Assembly: GCF_000712055.1 (NCBI RefSeq)
Contig: NZ_JOOA01000001.1
Location: 248,001-312,000 of the forward strand
Length of the DNA: 64,000 bases
Direction of reading: 5' to 3'
Source: Ruminococcus sp. HUN007
GTDB lineage: Bacteria > Bacillota > Clostridia > Oscillospirales > Ruminococcaceae
Below, piece after piece: positions 16,516 to 24,528 of the stretch. The first letter of the stretch is position 1. Each line of letters starts with the position of its first letter. The notes under the pieces were generated by a model. The model saw only the letters and a list, made by a program, of their open reading frames with translations, was not told the origin of the DNA and did not search any database. The position numbers were made by a program, and so were the translations under genes.

Positions 16516-17583
16516 TCATTTTTTAAGATATAAAGCTGGACGGATTGCTCCTCCACGATGAATGTCATTTTTATCAAAAGTTCCATCAACACGAACATTC
16601 CAAGCAGATTGATTATCATAATAAAATTGATTTTCTGTACGTAGCCACCAACATGAAACCGAACATCTATCATGTCGAGGTAGTAGTTCCTCTGCTTCTT
16701 CTTTTGAAAGAAGTGTCACATTATCATCATTCACCTCAATAATACTTTCTTTTTCGTCTGATGTAAATGATAAATTATAAAATTCTCCATTAAGCCAATT
16801 TCTTATTTCTGCGTTTGTCCAGTCATTTGATCTAGTTGCATACTTTCTGTTACACAAACTATCTGTTGTTACTACATAAATTGACGCATCGTCTTTTTTT
16901 ATTATTTTCCATCTTATCTTTTTCTTTCCCAAGTGACCAAAGTCAAAAGTATCCCCAACTTCTAACAATGCAAAAGTAGCTTTAGTTCGACTGAATTTCT
17001 GTGATTGTTCTAAATAAATAAGTGCATATTTTATTTTTCTGCACAAATCTTTTTCAAACAATTCGTGAGTGTATTCATTGTCAAGTTCATAAGGAACAGA
17101 AAACCTACTGTATTGGTCACTTTTATCATTGATTATTACTACACGATATTTCTGAATTACACCTCTATCATCCTTTATCGGAACCACTTCAATCGAATAG
17201 TTATTTAAGTTTATACTACTATCAACAATCGATGACAATTTTTCCTTTATTATTTTATCATCCGTAATATAGATTTCTAATATATCAGTATCTTTTTTAT
17301 CCCCGAAACTCTCATTTACATATCTTACAATTTCACTTTTGGGTATGATATCATTAAGATTAAAAGCAACCAAAACTGATTCCACAAATTTTTCATTATT
17401 ACACTCAAACTGTTCTGGCAGGTCAGTTATCCCAAACGCTTTACACCATCTTGTAAGCTGACCACTAAAATAGTATTGCATAATACTTTCTAAATCAGCA
17501 TTTTCTCTCAACTCTTCTAGACTTCTTACCAGTGCTCCATTTTTCATTTTCAACGGAAATTTTATTATTTTCTTTGGTATCAT
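16516..17583 (-). CDS. Lectin-like (DUF6273-type) recognition protein, paralogue 1
   Basis: The 355-residue protein is the first of four tandem copies and starts 12 bases after the ATPase stop, behind AAGGGGC. N-terminal domain: IIKFPLKMKNGALVRSLEEL, YYFSGQLTRWCKAFG. Middle: YSIEVVPIKDDRGVIQKYRV. C-terminal DUF6273-type domain: FDFGHLGKKKIRWKIIKKD, WTNAEIRNWLNGEFYNLSF, CWWLRTENQFYYDN, AIRPALYLKK. The WLR...(V/I)RPAL frame resembles the C-type-lectin-like variable domains of DUF1566/Fib_succ_major proteins. It has no export signal, so it probably acts in the cytoplasm with the ATPase. Confidence 0.7.
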   Translation of the reverse strand: MIPKKIIKFPLKMKNGALVRSLEELRENADLESIMQYYFSGQLTRWCKAFGITDLPEQFECNNEKFVESVLVAFNLNDIIPKSEIVRYVNESFGDKKDTDILEIYITDDKIIKEKLSSIVDSSINLNNYSIEVVPIKDDRGVIQKYRVVIINDKSDQYSRFSVPYELDNEYTHELFEKDLCRKIKYALIYLEQSQKFSRTKATFALLEVGDTFDFGHLGKKKIRWKIIKKDDASIYVVTTDSLCNRKYATRSNDWTNAEIRNWLNGEFYNLSFTSDEKESIIEVNDDNVTLLSKEEAEELLPRHDRCSVSCWWLRTENQFYYDNQSAWNVRVDGTFDKNDIHRGGAIRPALYLKK

Positions 17584-17595
17584 ATCTTATGCCCC

Positions 17596-19086
17596 TTACG
17601 TTGCATTCTTGAAATTTCCACTCTCGGAATAGAACTTTCTCAGATTCTTTATCTTCTCACCCATAATATCTGAAAGTGATTTCGTTGAGTTTATTATCTT
17701 CAGAACATTATCTGTTTTCAGGCCATCCTGCTTATTAGCAAATGCATCTTCTACTGCTTCGACAACTACACTTTCTATATCAGCACCACTGTATCCACTC
17801 GATTTACCAACAAGCGCACTAACATCTATTCCGCTTAGATCAGCAGGTCTTCTCTTTCTTATATGAATCTCAAATATTCTCTTTCGTTCATTATCGTTCG
17901 GCAGATCAACATAGAAAATATCATCAAACCTTCCTTTACGCAAAAGTTCAGGAGGCATCTTTGAAATATCATTTGCCGTTGCAACAACAAAAACCGGTGA
18001 AGTTTTCTCCTGAAGCCAGGTCAGAAACGTAGCAAACAGTCTCATTGTAACCTCATGACCGGAACCGTCCGTTCCGGCAAAAGCTTTTTCAAGTTCATCG
18101 ACCCACAATACACACGGAGAAATAGTTTCTGCAAGTTCTATCGCCTTACGCATATTGGTCTCTGATTCACCGAGATACTTTCCCATTATCTTACCCATAT
18201 CGAGTTTAAGAAGAGGCACTTCAAACAAAGCAGATGTCGCCTTCGCCGCAAGAGATTTTCCGCATCCAGGAATGCCAGCGATGAGAACGCCTTTTGGCAT
18301 ATCCACTCCGAATTGTACAGCACTGTCGATATCTCTGAATATTGCTGCTTTTCTTTCAAGCCACTTTTTCAGGTTGTCAAGCCCACCGATATCTGTAATT
18401 TTCTCTTTAACATTAATCATTTCAAGAGTATTAGACTTCATAATGATCTGACGCTTTTGTTCGAAAATAAGCTTAAGATCCTTTTGAGTTATCTCACCAT
18501 TTTCTGCAAGTGAAAGATTAAGCAGAGTATCTATCTCATACATCGTCAAGCCCTTAAAAGCAATGGCTATCTCATTAAGCAACTTTTCACCCACCGATAT
18601 ATCATAGGCATTCAGATATTCCCGTACATGATCACAAATATCATCCTGTAGCATAGGATCCATTTCAAAAACCGTTACATACTTTTCTATCTCTTTCGGA
18701 ATAGAAATAACAGGAGAAACAATGATTATCGTCGAATCTATCTGCCCGTTAATTATCCTCTGACAGATACGCTTTATTATCGCAACCGTATCAGTATCAT
18801 CGCTGCTTAAAAACGTGTGTGCATCTTTTAGAACCACCAGATGATTATCAATATCTCCACTTGAATTCAAAAATGCAAGTGCTTCGCATAAACTCATTTT
18901 GGTTTCCATAAGTGGAGTCTTGTTTTTAAAATTCACCAGTCCATCCGCTGCATTCCATTCAATAAGTCCCTTTTCAAGATTAAGTGAACTTATTATTTCA
19001 TCAGTCTTTATCTCTTCATAAGCATCGATATACAGTATTGGATACCCTGCATCAATATACTGACGAAGATTATTTTTTAGCGTCAT
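17596..19086 (-). CDS. Ycf46-like AAA+ ATPase
   Basis: The 496-residue protein matches the Ycf46 layout. A degenerate N-terminal P-loop-fold domain (about 1-215, [30 protein letters not shown]) lacks Walker A. An active AAA+ module (about 228-440) follows, with [14 protein letters not shown], Walker A GIPGCGKS (271-278), Walker [15 protein letters not shown] (Asp330, Glu331), sensor [14 protein letters not shown] and arginine finger [11 protein letters not shown] helical lid follows. Such proteins form hexameric remodelling machines. No protease or nuclease domain is attached. It leads an operon with four lectin-like proteins, which are probably its substrates, adaptors or sensors. Confidence 0.85.
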   Translation of the reverse strand: MTLKNNLRQYIDAGYPILYIDAYEEIKTDEIISSLNLEKGLIEWNAADGLVNFKNKTPLMETKMSLCEALAFLNSSGDIDNHLVVLKDAHTFLSSDDTDTVAIIKRICQRIINGQIDSTIIIVSPVISIPKEIEKYVTVFEMDPMLQDDICDHVREYLNAYDISVGEKLLNEIAIAFKGLTMYEIDTLLNLSLAENGEITQKDLKLIFEQKRQIIMKSNTLEMINVKEKITDIGGLDNLKKWLERKAAIFRDIDSAVQFGVDMPKGVLIAGIPGCGKSLAAKATSALFEVPLLKLDMGKIMGKYLGESETNMRKAIELAETISPCVLWVDELEKAFAGTDGSGHEVTMRLFATFLTWLQEKTSPVFVVATANDISKMPPELLRKGRFDDIFYVDLPNDNERKRIFEIHIRKRRPADLSGIDVSALVGKSSGYSGADIESVVVEAVEDAFANKQDGLKTDNVLKIINSTKSLSDIMGEKIKNLRKFYSESGNFKNAT

Positions 19087-19124
19087 ATTCCTGTCACCCC
19101 ATATTTTCTTATAATCCTATTATA

Positions 19125-19163
19125 AATACAAAAACACCACAAGCATATACTTATACCTGCGGT
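19125..19163 (-). terminator. Hairpin terminator after the HAD phosphatase gene
   Basis: On the minus strand ACACCGCAGG pairs with CTTGTGGTGT and is followed by a T-rich run. It separates the HAD/metallophosphoesterase operon from the ATPase operon. Confidence 0.5.
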
Positions 19164-19454
19164 GTACAAATCAATCATATTACCCCATAACAGCCAGATG
19201 ACCAATCCCCACAAGTCCCTATAGCTTTGCGATACATGTTTTCATGCATTCGAAATAAATAAGTATCATAAAACTTATTTCTATATCTAAGTATACTAAA
19301 CAAAATAAAAAAACACAAGTATTTCACAATGTTTTTGTTAATATTAACAATCCGTTCATATTCAATTTGGAAATCTTCAAGAATTGAATTTTACTAATCC
19401 TACACATACTCATTTTCAAATACAAAGCAACCTCGAAAATTACAAACTGAGATA
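19164..19454. other. Intergenic stretch without a gene
   Basis: A/T-rich DNA with many stops in all frames. No ribosome site with an open frame and no known RNA motif was seen. The ATPase promoter should lie between here and 19087; TATAAT-like words occur near 19110 but no good -35 was found. Confidence 0.45.
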
Positions 19455-20099
19455 TTACCAGTTAATAAACCCATCTGTACTATGAACTTTTACAAATCGC
19501 TTCTCCCCCATCTGATAATACTGATCCCCATCAGAATCAATATGATGCTTTCTCCAGAGATTGTTCTTTTCCAGTATCTTTCCAACATCATGCTCCTGCG
19601 ACTCATACACCTTACCCCATTTTCCTTTTCGGCGAACAAGGCAGGTCGTTATTCCCGCTCTGTTTCCTCCATAGATATCATTAACAATACTGTTCCCCAC
19701 ATGAGCCATCTTATCAGGCGTGATCTTATAACGCTTCAGTGTCTCCTCAAAACATAACGGATCCGGTTTACGGGCTTCGTAGATCATCCAGTCTGTATGC
19801 AGCTTCTTGTGATACATCTTCGCAATCTTTTTATTGGAATTCGTTATCAGTACAATCTTGAAGCCCATCTGTCTCAGTTCTGCAAATTTCGCCTTCGATT
19901 TCTTCAGACCGAATGCACCGACAAAATATCTCAGATAATTCTTTTCAACTGCCCCAATTGTGTCATCAATATCAAATGAAATAACTTCAATACCCTTTTC
20001 TTTCAGGCGCGAATAATCGATATCCAGAATCGATTTCTGATACACATCCGGTACAAATAACGGTAACGATTCCGGAGACAGATCAATATGCTTACTCAC
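19455..20099 (-). CDS. HAD-superfamily phosphatase, YqeG-like
   Basis: The 214-residue protein has HAD motif I as FDIDDTIGAV (near residue 42), motif II LITNSNKK, a Lys in EARKPDP and motif III VGNSIVNDIYGGNRAG. The N-terminal PDVYQKSILDIDYSRLKEKG is typical of the YqeG (HAD-IIIA) family, cytosolic phosphatases of poorly known substrate. The C-terminal 45 residues extend beyond the usual 170. A GTG start follows AAAGGAGG. It lies 14 bases after the metallophosphoesterase gene, probably in the same operon. Confidence 0.8.
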   Translation of the reverse strand: MSKHIDLSPESLPLFVPDVYQKSILDIDYSRLKEKGIEVISFDIDDTIGAVEKNYLRYFVGAFGLKKSKAKFAELRQMGFKIVLITNSNKKIAKMYHKKLHTDWMIYEARKPDPLCFEETLKRYKITPDKMAHVGNSIVNDIYGGNRAGITTCLVRRKGKWGKVYESQEHDVGKILEKNNLWRKHHIDSDGDQYYQMGEKRFVKVHSTDGFINW

Positions 20100-20113
20100 T
20101 GGCGTTTCCTCCT

Positions 20114-20794
20114 TTACACATAGTATTCCTTAAAATTATCAAGGCACAGACAACCGAGCCTGCCGCCGAAAACCGCTGCGCAGTCGATGAAGATATTGTT
20201 TCTGCATCGATAGATACGATTATTGGCTCCCAAAATGCATGTCGGCGTATGTCCGCAGACCAGATATGAATTCTTCTCTTTTATGTACCTGATATGCGGA
20301 TTCGGACGTGACCAGATAAGATCATGTTTTCTGACAATTCTTCTTTTTCTGCTTCCAAGCCCGGCATGAACAAGAGTAAACGTCCTGCCGTTTACCTCTA
20401 CATCCTGGATCAGTGCAAAGAAGTAATTCATATAATCAAGGATATCTCTGCAGGTTTCGATCGGTAACTCACGGAAAGATTCGATTGTCGCCCATCCGCC
20501 TTCATCTATCCAGTCTCTCATTGCATCCATTGTATCTTTATCGATCTTATTAAAATCGAACTCCTTATCCGCAAGTTTTTCAAGTACCGGATAAGCCATT
20601 GCTTCATGATTTCCGAGCATTGGAACAACGTTTGGACGTTTCATCATATCGAGAAGGATCTTTGCTGGTTCCGGACCGCGGTCAACTACATCACCGAGGA
20701 TGTACATAATATCATCATCGCTGAATCTGATTTTTTCAAGCATTCTGCGGTACTTGTTGTACTCGCCGTGGATATCGCTCATTACATAAACCAT
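20114..20794 (-). CDS. Metallophosphoesterase, PPP-type serine/threonine phosphatase-like
   Basis: The 226-residue protein has all the metal-site motifs of the PPP family: SDIHGEYNKY, GDVVDRGPEP, LGNHEAM, LVHAGLG and VCGHTPT. Relatives dephosphorylate proteins or nucleotides in the cytoplasm. The start MVYVMSDIHG at 20794 is chosen because AGGGGG lies 8 bases upstream; MQM at 20800 is possible but too close to it. It precedes the HAD phosphatase gene, giving a two-phosphatase operon. Confidence 0.85.
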   Translation of the reverse strand: MVYVMSDIHGEYNKYRRMLEKIRFSDDDIMYILGDVVDRGPEPAKILLDMMKRPNVVPMLGNHEAMAYPVLEKLADKEFDFNKIDKDTMDAMRDWIDEGGWATIESFRELPIETCRDILDYMNYFFALIQDVEVNGRTFTLVHAGLGSRKRRIVRKHDLIWSRPNPHIRYIKEKNSYLVCGHTPTCILGANNRIYRCRNNIFIDCAAVFGGRLGCLCLDNFKEYYV

Positions 20795-20873
20795 TTGCAT
20801 TCCCCCTGTGGTATTGCTGGCGTTGTCGGGTGGATTTGTTTCTGTAACTATTATATCACGATGGGAAAAAAAT

Positions 20874-20898
20874 AAGGTCACCTGGCAGGCGACCTTTT
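20874..20898 (-). terminator. Hairpin terminator
   Basis: AAGGTCACC pairs with GGCGACCTT, with a T run on the minus-strand side. It is the same type as at 9242 and 26517. Confidence 0.6.
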
Positions 20899-20913
20899 AG
20901 TGTGTGTTATTTT

Positions 20914-20983
20914 TTACAGGCTGCAGAGCAGACTGTTTATAGGTAGCAGTTTTCTGCTCGCAAGAGCGGGAAACTACCTTTTA
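20914..20983. repeat. 70-bp accessory-gene 3' hairpin repeat, copy 1
   Basis: It begins TTACAGGCTGC and ends GGGAAACTACCTTTTA. GGTAG pairs with CTACC around an inner GCTC/GAGC stem, and GAGCAGA pairs with TCTGCTC. It lies just after the stop of the HipA-like gene. Copies 2 and 3 are at 22258 and 24529, and a partial copy at 23282. Confidence 0.75.
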
Positions 20984-21003
20984 TGCTGTGGTTTTGATCT
21001 GTT

Positions 21004-22092
21004 TTATTTGATTTTCAAAGACTTTGCAAGAAAATCATAAGTCCTGATTATATAATCATTTATAAGTCCGTAATTCGGGGTGATATAATCAAAAACTGCT
21101 GAAGTTTCCGCTTCTGCTGCTTCTGTACTTTGTATGATAAAATCTCTGTCCGGAAGTTCACGTTTGAGGATATCACAGCATACGTTATTGGATAAAATAC
21201 TATCGGTAAAAAGATTACCGCGGACATCATCTATTCTCGGAACACCTGTTGATATCAGGCCGAGATTGTAGTCAAAATACGGCGCAAGACCGGTTATTTT
21301 TCCTGTTTCAGAATCACGGAGAACACCGGCGTTCTGATTATGCCTGTCATCGTTGTGAAGAAGTGCATCGTAAAACACCATCATGACATACGGCTTTACC
21401 AGCTCCTTATCGAGACGTGGAATGATATATTCCGGCTCATCGTGATCGTGAAAATAATTGCAGAACGGTTCGAAATCAGCATCTGCATTTCCAGTAAAGT
21501 CCTTCGTTACGATATATGATGATCTGATTCCTGTTTCTTCAGAGATTTTGTTATACATCTCATATTCGGCTACATTTGCATTCATATGTTTAAGGAACTG
21601 ATAGGAATAATACTCGCTTAAAAGTTCCTGCGTACTTCCCTGCTTGAACATATACCAGCTGCCATCGATAAAACGCCATGCTTTTTCATAGCTGCCGACT
21701 GTACCGAATTCAAGATAGCCTTTTCTGTTACCGGAATCTGATTCCGAAGAACCGTAAAATGCTATATCTGCTATTTCTTCGTTATATTCCTTAAGAGAAC
21801 GGTAATCAAGGTTTTCGTCAGTTTTTCGTATCCACCAGTTATCTGTTATTGAAATGCCGTGTCCGATATCAATAACTTCGCTCAGATCATCCGGATTCCT
21901 CAGGCGAAGGGCTTTGAAAAGCTTTCTCGAATGAGAACGGTGAACGTCTATGCAGCGGTTATCAAGCCATATATGTAACGGCATCCCCGGAGCAAAACAG
22001 GCAGGACAGAGTTCCGGAATGATTATTTCTGATATACCATTTTCATCAGCAAAGGCTATTGCCTTGTCTCTGTGCATTATAGTATAGTTCAT
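21004..22092 (-). CDS. HipA-like kinase
   Basis: The 362-residue protein has the C-terminal kinase signature of the HipA/CtkA group: LLHNDDRHNQNAGVLRD (catalytic loop) and LAPYFDYNLGL (metal-binding Asp). The middle part (FKQGSTQELLSEYYSYQFLK, YIVTKDFTG) fits the ATP-binding lobe. HipA kinases phosphorylate and inhibit aminoacyl-tRNA synthetases and act as toxins with a HipB-type DNA-binding partner. No HipB gene lies next to it, so this is an orphan or belongs to a single-protein class. The start at 22092 follows ACAGGAGGGAAACG. It has its own shared-type promoter and the 70-bp hairpin repeat after the stop. Confidence 0.7.
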   Translation of the reverse strand: MNYTIMHRDKAIAFADENGISEIIIPELCPACFAPGMPLHIWLDNRCIDVHRSHSRKLFKALRLRNPDDLSEVIDIGHGISITDNWWIRKTDENLDYRSLKEYNEEIADIAFYGSSESDSGNRKGYLEFGTVGSYEKAWRFIDGSWYMFKQGSTQELLSEYYSYQFLKHMNANVAEYEMYNKISEETGIRSSYIVTKDFTGNADADFEPFCNYFHDHDEPEYIIPRLDKELVKPYVMMVFYDALLHNDDRHNQNAGVLRDSETGKITGLAPYFDYNLGLISTGVPRIDDVRGNLFTDSILSNNVCCDILKRELPDRDFIIQSTEAAEAETSAVFDYITPNYGLINDYIIRTYDFLAKSLKIK

Positions 22093-22138
22093 CGTTTCCC
22101 TCCTGTTCTGTTTGATCGGTACGTTAATATTACTTATA

Positions 22139-22167
22139 ATTTTACCATCGTACTGATGTTTCGTCAA
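22139..22167 (-). promoter_or_regulatory. Promoter of the HipA-like gene, shared block
   Basis: TTGACG (22162-22167), 17-base spacer, TAAAAT (22139-22144), minus strand. The surrounding 60 bases almost match the DUF4869 promoter block at 8777-8840. Confidence 0.75.
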
Positions 22168-22191
22168 TGTAAAAATATCCAAAACTCAAAA

Positions 22192-22216
22192 TCGGCAGTA
22201 AAACTGATTTACTGCC
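22192..22216 (-). terminator. Hairpin upstream of the HipA-like promoter
   Basis: TCGGCAGTAAA pairs with TTTACTGCCGA. It is the counterpart of the hairpin at 8873-8894 and insulates the promoter from the GNAT pair upstream. Confidence 0.5.
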
Positions 22217-22257
22217 GATTTCGTGTTAAGAATCTGAATGTTTTGAGTTTTCGTTTA

Positions 22258-22327
22258 TTACAGGCTGCGGAGCAGACTGTTTATCAATAGCAGTTTTCTG
22301 CTCGCAGAGCGGGAAACTACCTTTTCT
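22258..22327. repeat. 70-bp accessory-gene 3' hairpin repeat, copy 2
   Basis: Same arms as copy 1 (TTACAGGCTGC to GGGAAACTACCTTTT). It lies directly after the stop of the GNAT gene. Confidence 0.75.
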
Positions 22328-22332
22328 ATTCC

Positions 22333-22938
22333 TTATATAAATTTCATATACTGCAAATATCTTTTTCCATCATTCAAGCTTATTCTTTCTCCGAATAATT
22401 TAAAGCCTTCAAATTCATAAAAATCTATTAATCGTGCATCAGCTTCACAATCAAGATAAACAATTCCTCCACCAACACGATGCTGTATCTCGATCAATTC
22501 ATTATACGCTAGTCTCATTAACTCCGCTCCAGAAAGAAGTGTACCATCTTCTACAGAATAATTTTTTCCTATTTGAGCAATTAAAAAACCTGATACAGTA
22601 AAAGAATTTGTTTCATCATTCAAAACAGAATATCTACTCATTCTTTTGATCATAGTTTTACTTAATCCGTCAGCTGGAATAGAAATTGCTTTGTGAGCAA
22701 TTGTAAAATATCCAAGTATATCTCCATACTCTTCATTGCCTACAAGATATGTTACAGACTTCTTTTCTTTGGCGAACTGAACAGCATTTTCTTTAAGAAA
22801 TCGTTCAATGTCAGGATTAAGATTTTTTCTGTTTCCTTCACTACTTTTTACACAAGAAAAAGTTTCTGTTATTATTTTAAGAGAATCCTCACCGATTTCA
22901 GAAATTAAATCAAGAATGTTCCATGAAGTCAATATCAT
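22333..22938 (-). CDS. GNAT-fold protein, possible toxin
   Basis: The 201-residue protein has GNAT features: a beta strand with the bulge region FTVSGFLIAQIGKNYSVEDG, the helix-start region GAELMRLAYNELIEI and the C-terminal ARLIDFYEFEGFKLFGER (the Y-F-x-x-x-G-F motif). Its start overlaps the stop of a 65-residue gene by four bases (ATGA). Such pairs resemble acetyltransferase toxins of the TacT type with a small antitoxin, although the partner here is not an obvious RHH protein. It could instead be an ordinary acetyltransferase with a helper. Confidence 0.6.
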   Translation of the reverse strand: MILTSWNILDLISEIGEDSLKIITETFSCVKSSEGNRKNLNPDIERFLKENAVQFAKEKKSVTYLVGNEEYGDILGYFTIAHKAISIPADGLSKTMIKRMSRYSVLNDETNSFTVSGFLIAQIGKNYSVEDGTLLSGAELMRLAYNELIEIQHRVGGGIVYLDCEADARLIDFYEFEGFKLFGERISLNDGKRYLQYMKFI

Positions 22939-23132
22939 TTATCAATGCCCCTCTTTTCAAGGCATTTCTGCATAAAATTTCTTATTCTCTCAGGATCAGT
23001 TACTAAAGTAGATCGTTCAGCTTCTGTTCTGGTATTATAATTGTCGGCTGATGACTCCATGGCTTCAACAAACGCTTCGATAGCTTTAGGATTATTCACA
23101 CGAATATCTTCAATAATACTTGAAGTTGCCAT
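22935..23132 (-). CDS. Small partner of the GNAT protein, possible antitoxin
   Basis: The 65-residue protein (SSIIEDIRVNNPKAIEAFVE, then TDPERIRNFMQKCLEKRGID) is helical and charged, with no recognised DNA-binding motif. It lies upstream of and overlaps the GNAT gene, the usual place for an antitoxin. AGGAGGAATGAAT sets its start, and a TTGATT-N17-TATAAT promoter precedes it. The antitoxin role is inferred from layout. Confidence 0.55.
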   Translation of the reverse strand: MATSSIIEDIRVNNPKAIEAFVEAMESSADNYNTRTEAERSTLVTDPERIRNFMQKCLEKRGIDK

Positions 23133-23186
23133 TATTCATTCCTCCTGTTCCATTAATTTTGAAAATAACGACCTTTATTCACTTAT

Positions 23187-23215
23187 ATTATAACTTATTT
23201 TTCCATATAAATCAA
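23187..23215 (-). promoter_or_regulatory. Promoter of the GNAT pair
   Basis: TTGATT (23210-23215), 17-base spacer, TATAAT (23187-23192), minus strand, about 55 bases upstream of the 65-residue gene. Confidence 0.65.
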
Positions 23216-23323
23216 GTGCTAATTTTAAGCAAAATCTACATATATCTTTGTTATTTAATCTTTATATTAAGATATCTTTTATGAGAAACTACCTTTTCCT
23301 CGGTACGCCTTCGGCGTGCTATT

Positions 23324-23722
23324 TTAAAGAAATAATCCAGCGTTCATGACATACTCTTTGGCATTATGAACTACCATATCATTATTCACTATCTTTATCT
23401 CATACGGTTTATCGCCGAAATCCATAATATGTCTTAAATTGATCAGCAAATCTTTATCTGATCTTTTAGCAATTTCCAGTACCCATCTTGCACAATTATC
23501 TCCGCATGCTGATACATTAAAAATTCTTGTACTATCATGCTGTAAAAGTATAAGCGTTTTCAAGCCTCTCGATATCATTGTTACAGGAATAATACCCATT
23601 GCTTTTGTATCAACTGCATTTGGACTGATGACAATACCTTTATCTACACTTTTGATCATCCTTTTAGAGAAATCATCTGTGATCCATGAGTCAAGATAGG
23701 TATTATTAAAATACAATCCAGG
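23324..23722 (-). pseudogene. 5'-truncated DUF4869 gene
   Basis: From YFNNTYLDSW to the C-terminal AKEYVMNAGLFL the sequence matches the complete DUF4869 protein at 8290-8748, with a few substitutions (TDDFSKRM, MISRGLKTL, SACGDNCAR). The first about 22 residues are missing. Upstream of the join near 23722 the DNA belongs to the partner of the AbiEi-like gene. Only a TTG could serve as start, and no ribosome site precedes it. I read it as a deletion product that is probably not functional. Confidence 0.75.
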
Positions 23723-23817
23723 CTCATAAAGAAAGGCACAATATCATGAACAAGTCTATATAGATCCGCTGTCTTGTCTTCATACCCGCCGTTATTATCG
23801 TTATTCGTGGTAATCAT
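23723..23817 (-). pseudogene. Remnant of the AbiEi-like partner gene (5' end only)
   Basis: An ATG overlaps the stop of the AbiEi-like gene (ATGA at 23814-23817) and opens the frame MITTNNDNNGGYEDKTADLY followed by RLVHDIVPFF. After about 31 codons it runs into the truncated DUF4869 gene in another frame. The overlap is the normal arrangement of an AbiEi antitoxin with its toxin. The N-terminus does not look like standard AbiEii, so the lost partner is unidentified. Confidence 0.55.
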
Positions 23818-24407
23818 AAAAGGACCTCCATATAACGCTGTACCTTCGGCTTAACCCTTAAAATCTCTGCGTACTGCATCAATTTATGAATGTTTTTCTC
23901 TTTTGAAGCAGCGTATTTTTTCATAGCTGCATTCACGATTTGAATATCACTTCCGCTTCCACGAAGAATATCACAAAGGGTTCTTTCAAGATCATAAACA
24001 TTTATTGAATGACCGCAGTATGACTGCATTTCTATAATTCCAAACGAATAGTTTTCCGGAATAACTCTCTTTACAATTATGCTTTCCTGTTTTAAAGACG
24101 GCGCGTTATAACCTTTTGGAAATGTCATGGTGTACTTTGCCGGAGTACGATCAGAATATCCGAGAAGATAAAGTGCTGTATCATGAGAAAATATACCTCG
24201 TCCGTATTTTTTCTGCAGTAAGTAAAAATCATCTTCCCATGCATCTTTGCTCAGATACAGTCCCCGTGCATAACGATACAGTTCACCTATGTCTACCATT
24301 TCTTTTAATGCACTTCGATGTATTCCTGATTCAGTTACCTGTTTCGTAGTAACGATTCCATCAGTTGTTTTTGTCATCAGATCTTTTATCTTTTCATTTT
24401 CAGACAT
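23814..24407 (-). CDS. AbiEi-like type IV antitoxin / transcriptional repressor
   Basis: The 197-residue protein has an N-terminal winged helix (GIVTTKQVTESGIHRSALKE, IGELYRYARGLYL) and the AbiEi central fold (YGRGIFSHDTALYLLGYSD, TMTFPKGYNAPSL, VYDLERTLCDILRGSGSDI). This family represses its own promoter and neutralises an AbiEii nucleotidyltransferase. The start at 24407 follows GAGGTGACCGT; the longer upstream frame would run through the promoter. The partner gene is cut after about 31 codons, so only the antitoxin survives. Confidence 0.8.
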   Translation of the reverse strand: MSENEKIKDLMTKTTDGIVTTKQVTESGIHRSALKEMVDIGELYRYARGLYLSKDAWEDDFYLLQKKYGRGIFSHDTALYLLGYSDRTPAKYTMTFPKGYNAPSLKQESIIVKRVIPENYSFGIIEMQSYCGHSINVYDLERTLCDILRGSGSDIQIVNAAMKKYAASKEKNIHKLMQYAEILRVKPKVQRYMEVLL

Positions 24408-24432
24408 TACGGTCACCTCACTTTCTACTTCT

Positions 24433-24470
24433 ACACATTTAATTATAACAAAGTAATGTGTGTTTGTCAA
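24433..24470 (-). promoter_or_regulatory. AbiEi-like promoter with operator inverted repeat
   Basis: Minus strand: TTGACA (24465-24470), 17 bases, TATAAT (24442-24447). Inverted half-sites ACACATT/AATGTGT (24433-24439 and 24455-24461) straddle the -10, which fits negative autoregulation by an AbiEi-type repressor. Confidence 0.65.
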
Positions 24471-24478
24471 TAAAAAAT

Positions 24479-24526
24479 AATACAACCACACATTGTTTTC
24501 GCAAATATTATTGTGTGGTTGTATTT
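24479..24526. terminator. Strong bidirectional hairpin
   Basis: AATACAACCACACA pairs perfectly with TGTGTGGTTGTATT, loop of about 20 bases. It separates the AbiEi-like promoter from the 70-bp repeat copy 3. It repeats the CACACA word of the operator and may also bind the repressor. Confidence 0.6.
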
Positions 24527-24528
24527 TA

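Noticed and set aside
13105..17583. Diversity-generating retroelement targets
   Set aside because: The lectin-like loop pattern fits, but there is no reverse transcriptase gene and no template repeat in the window, and the copies differ at codons not limited to adenine changes.
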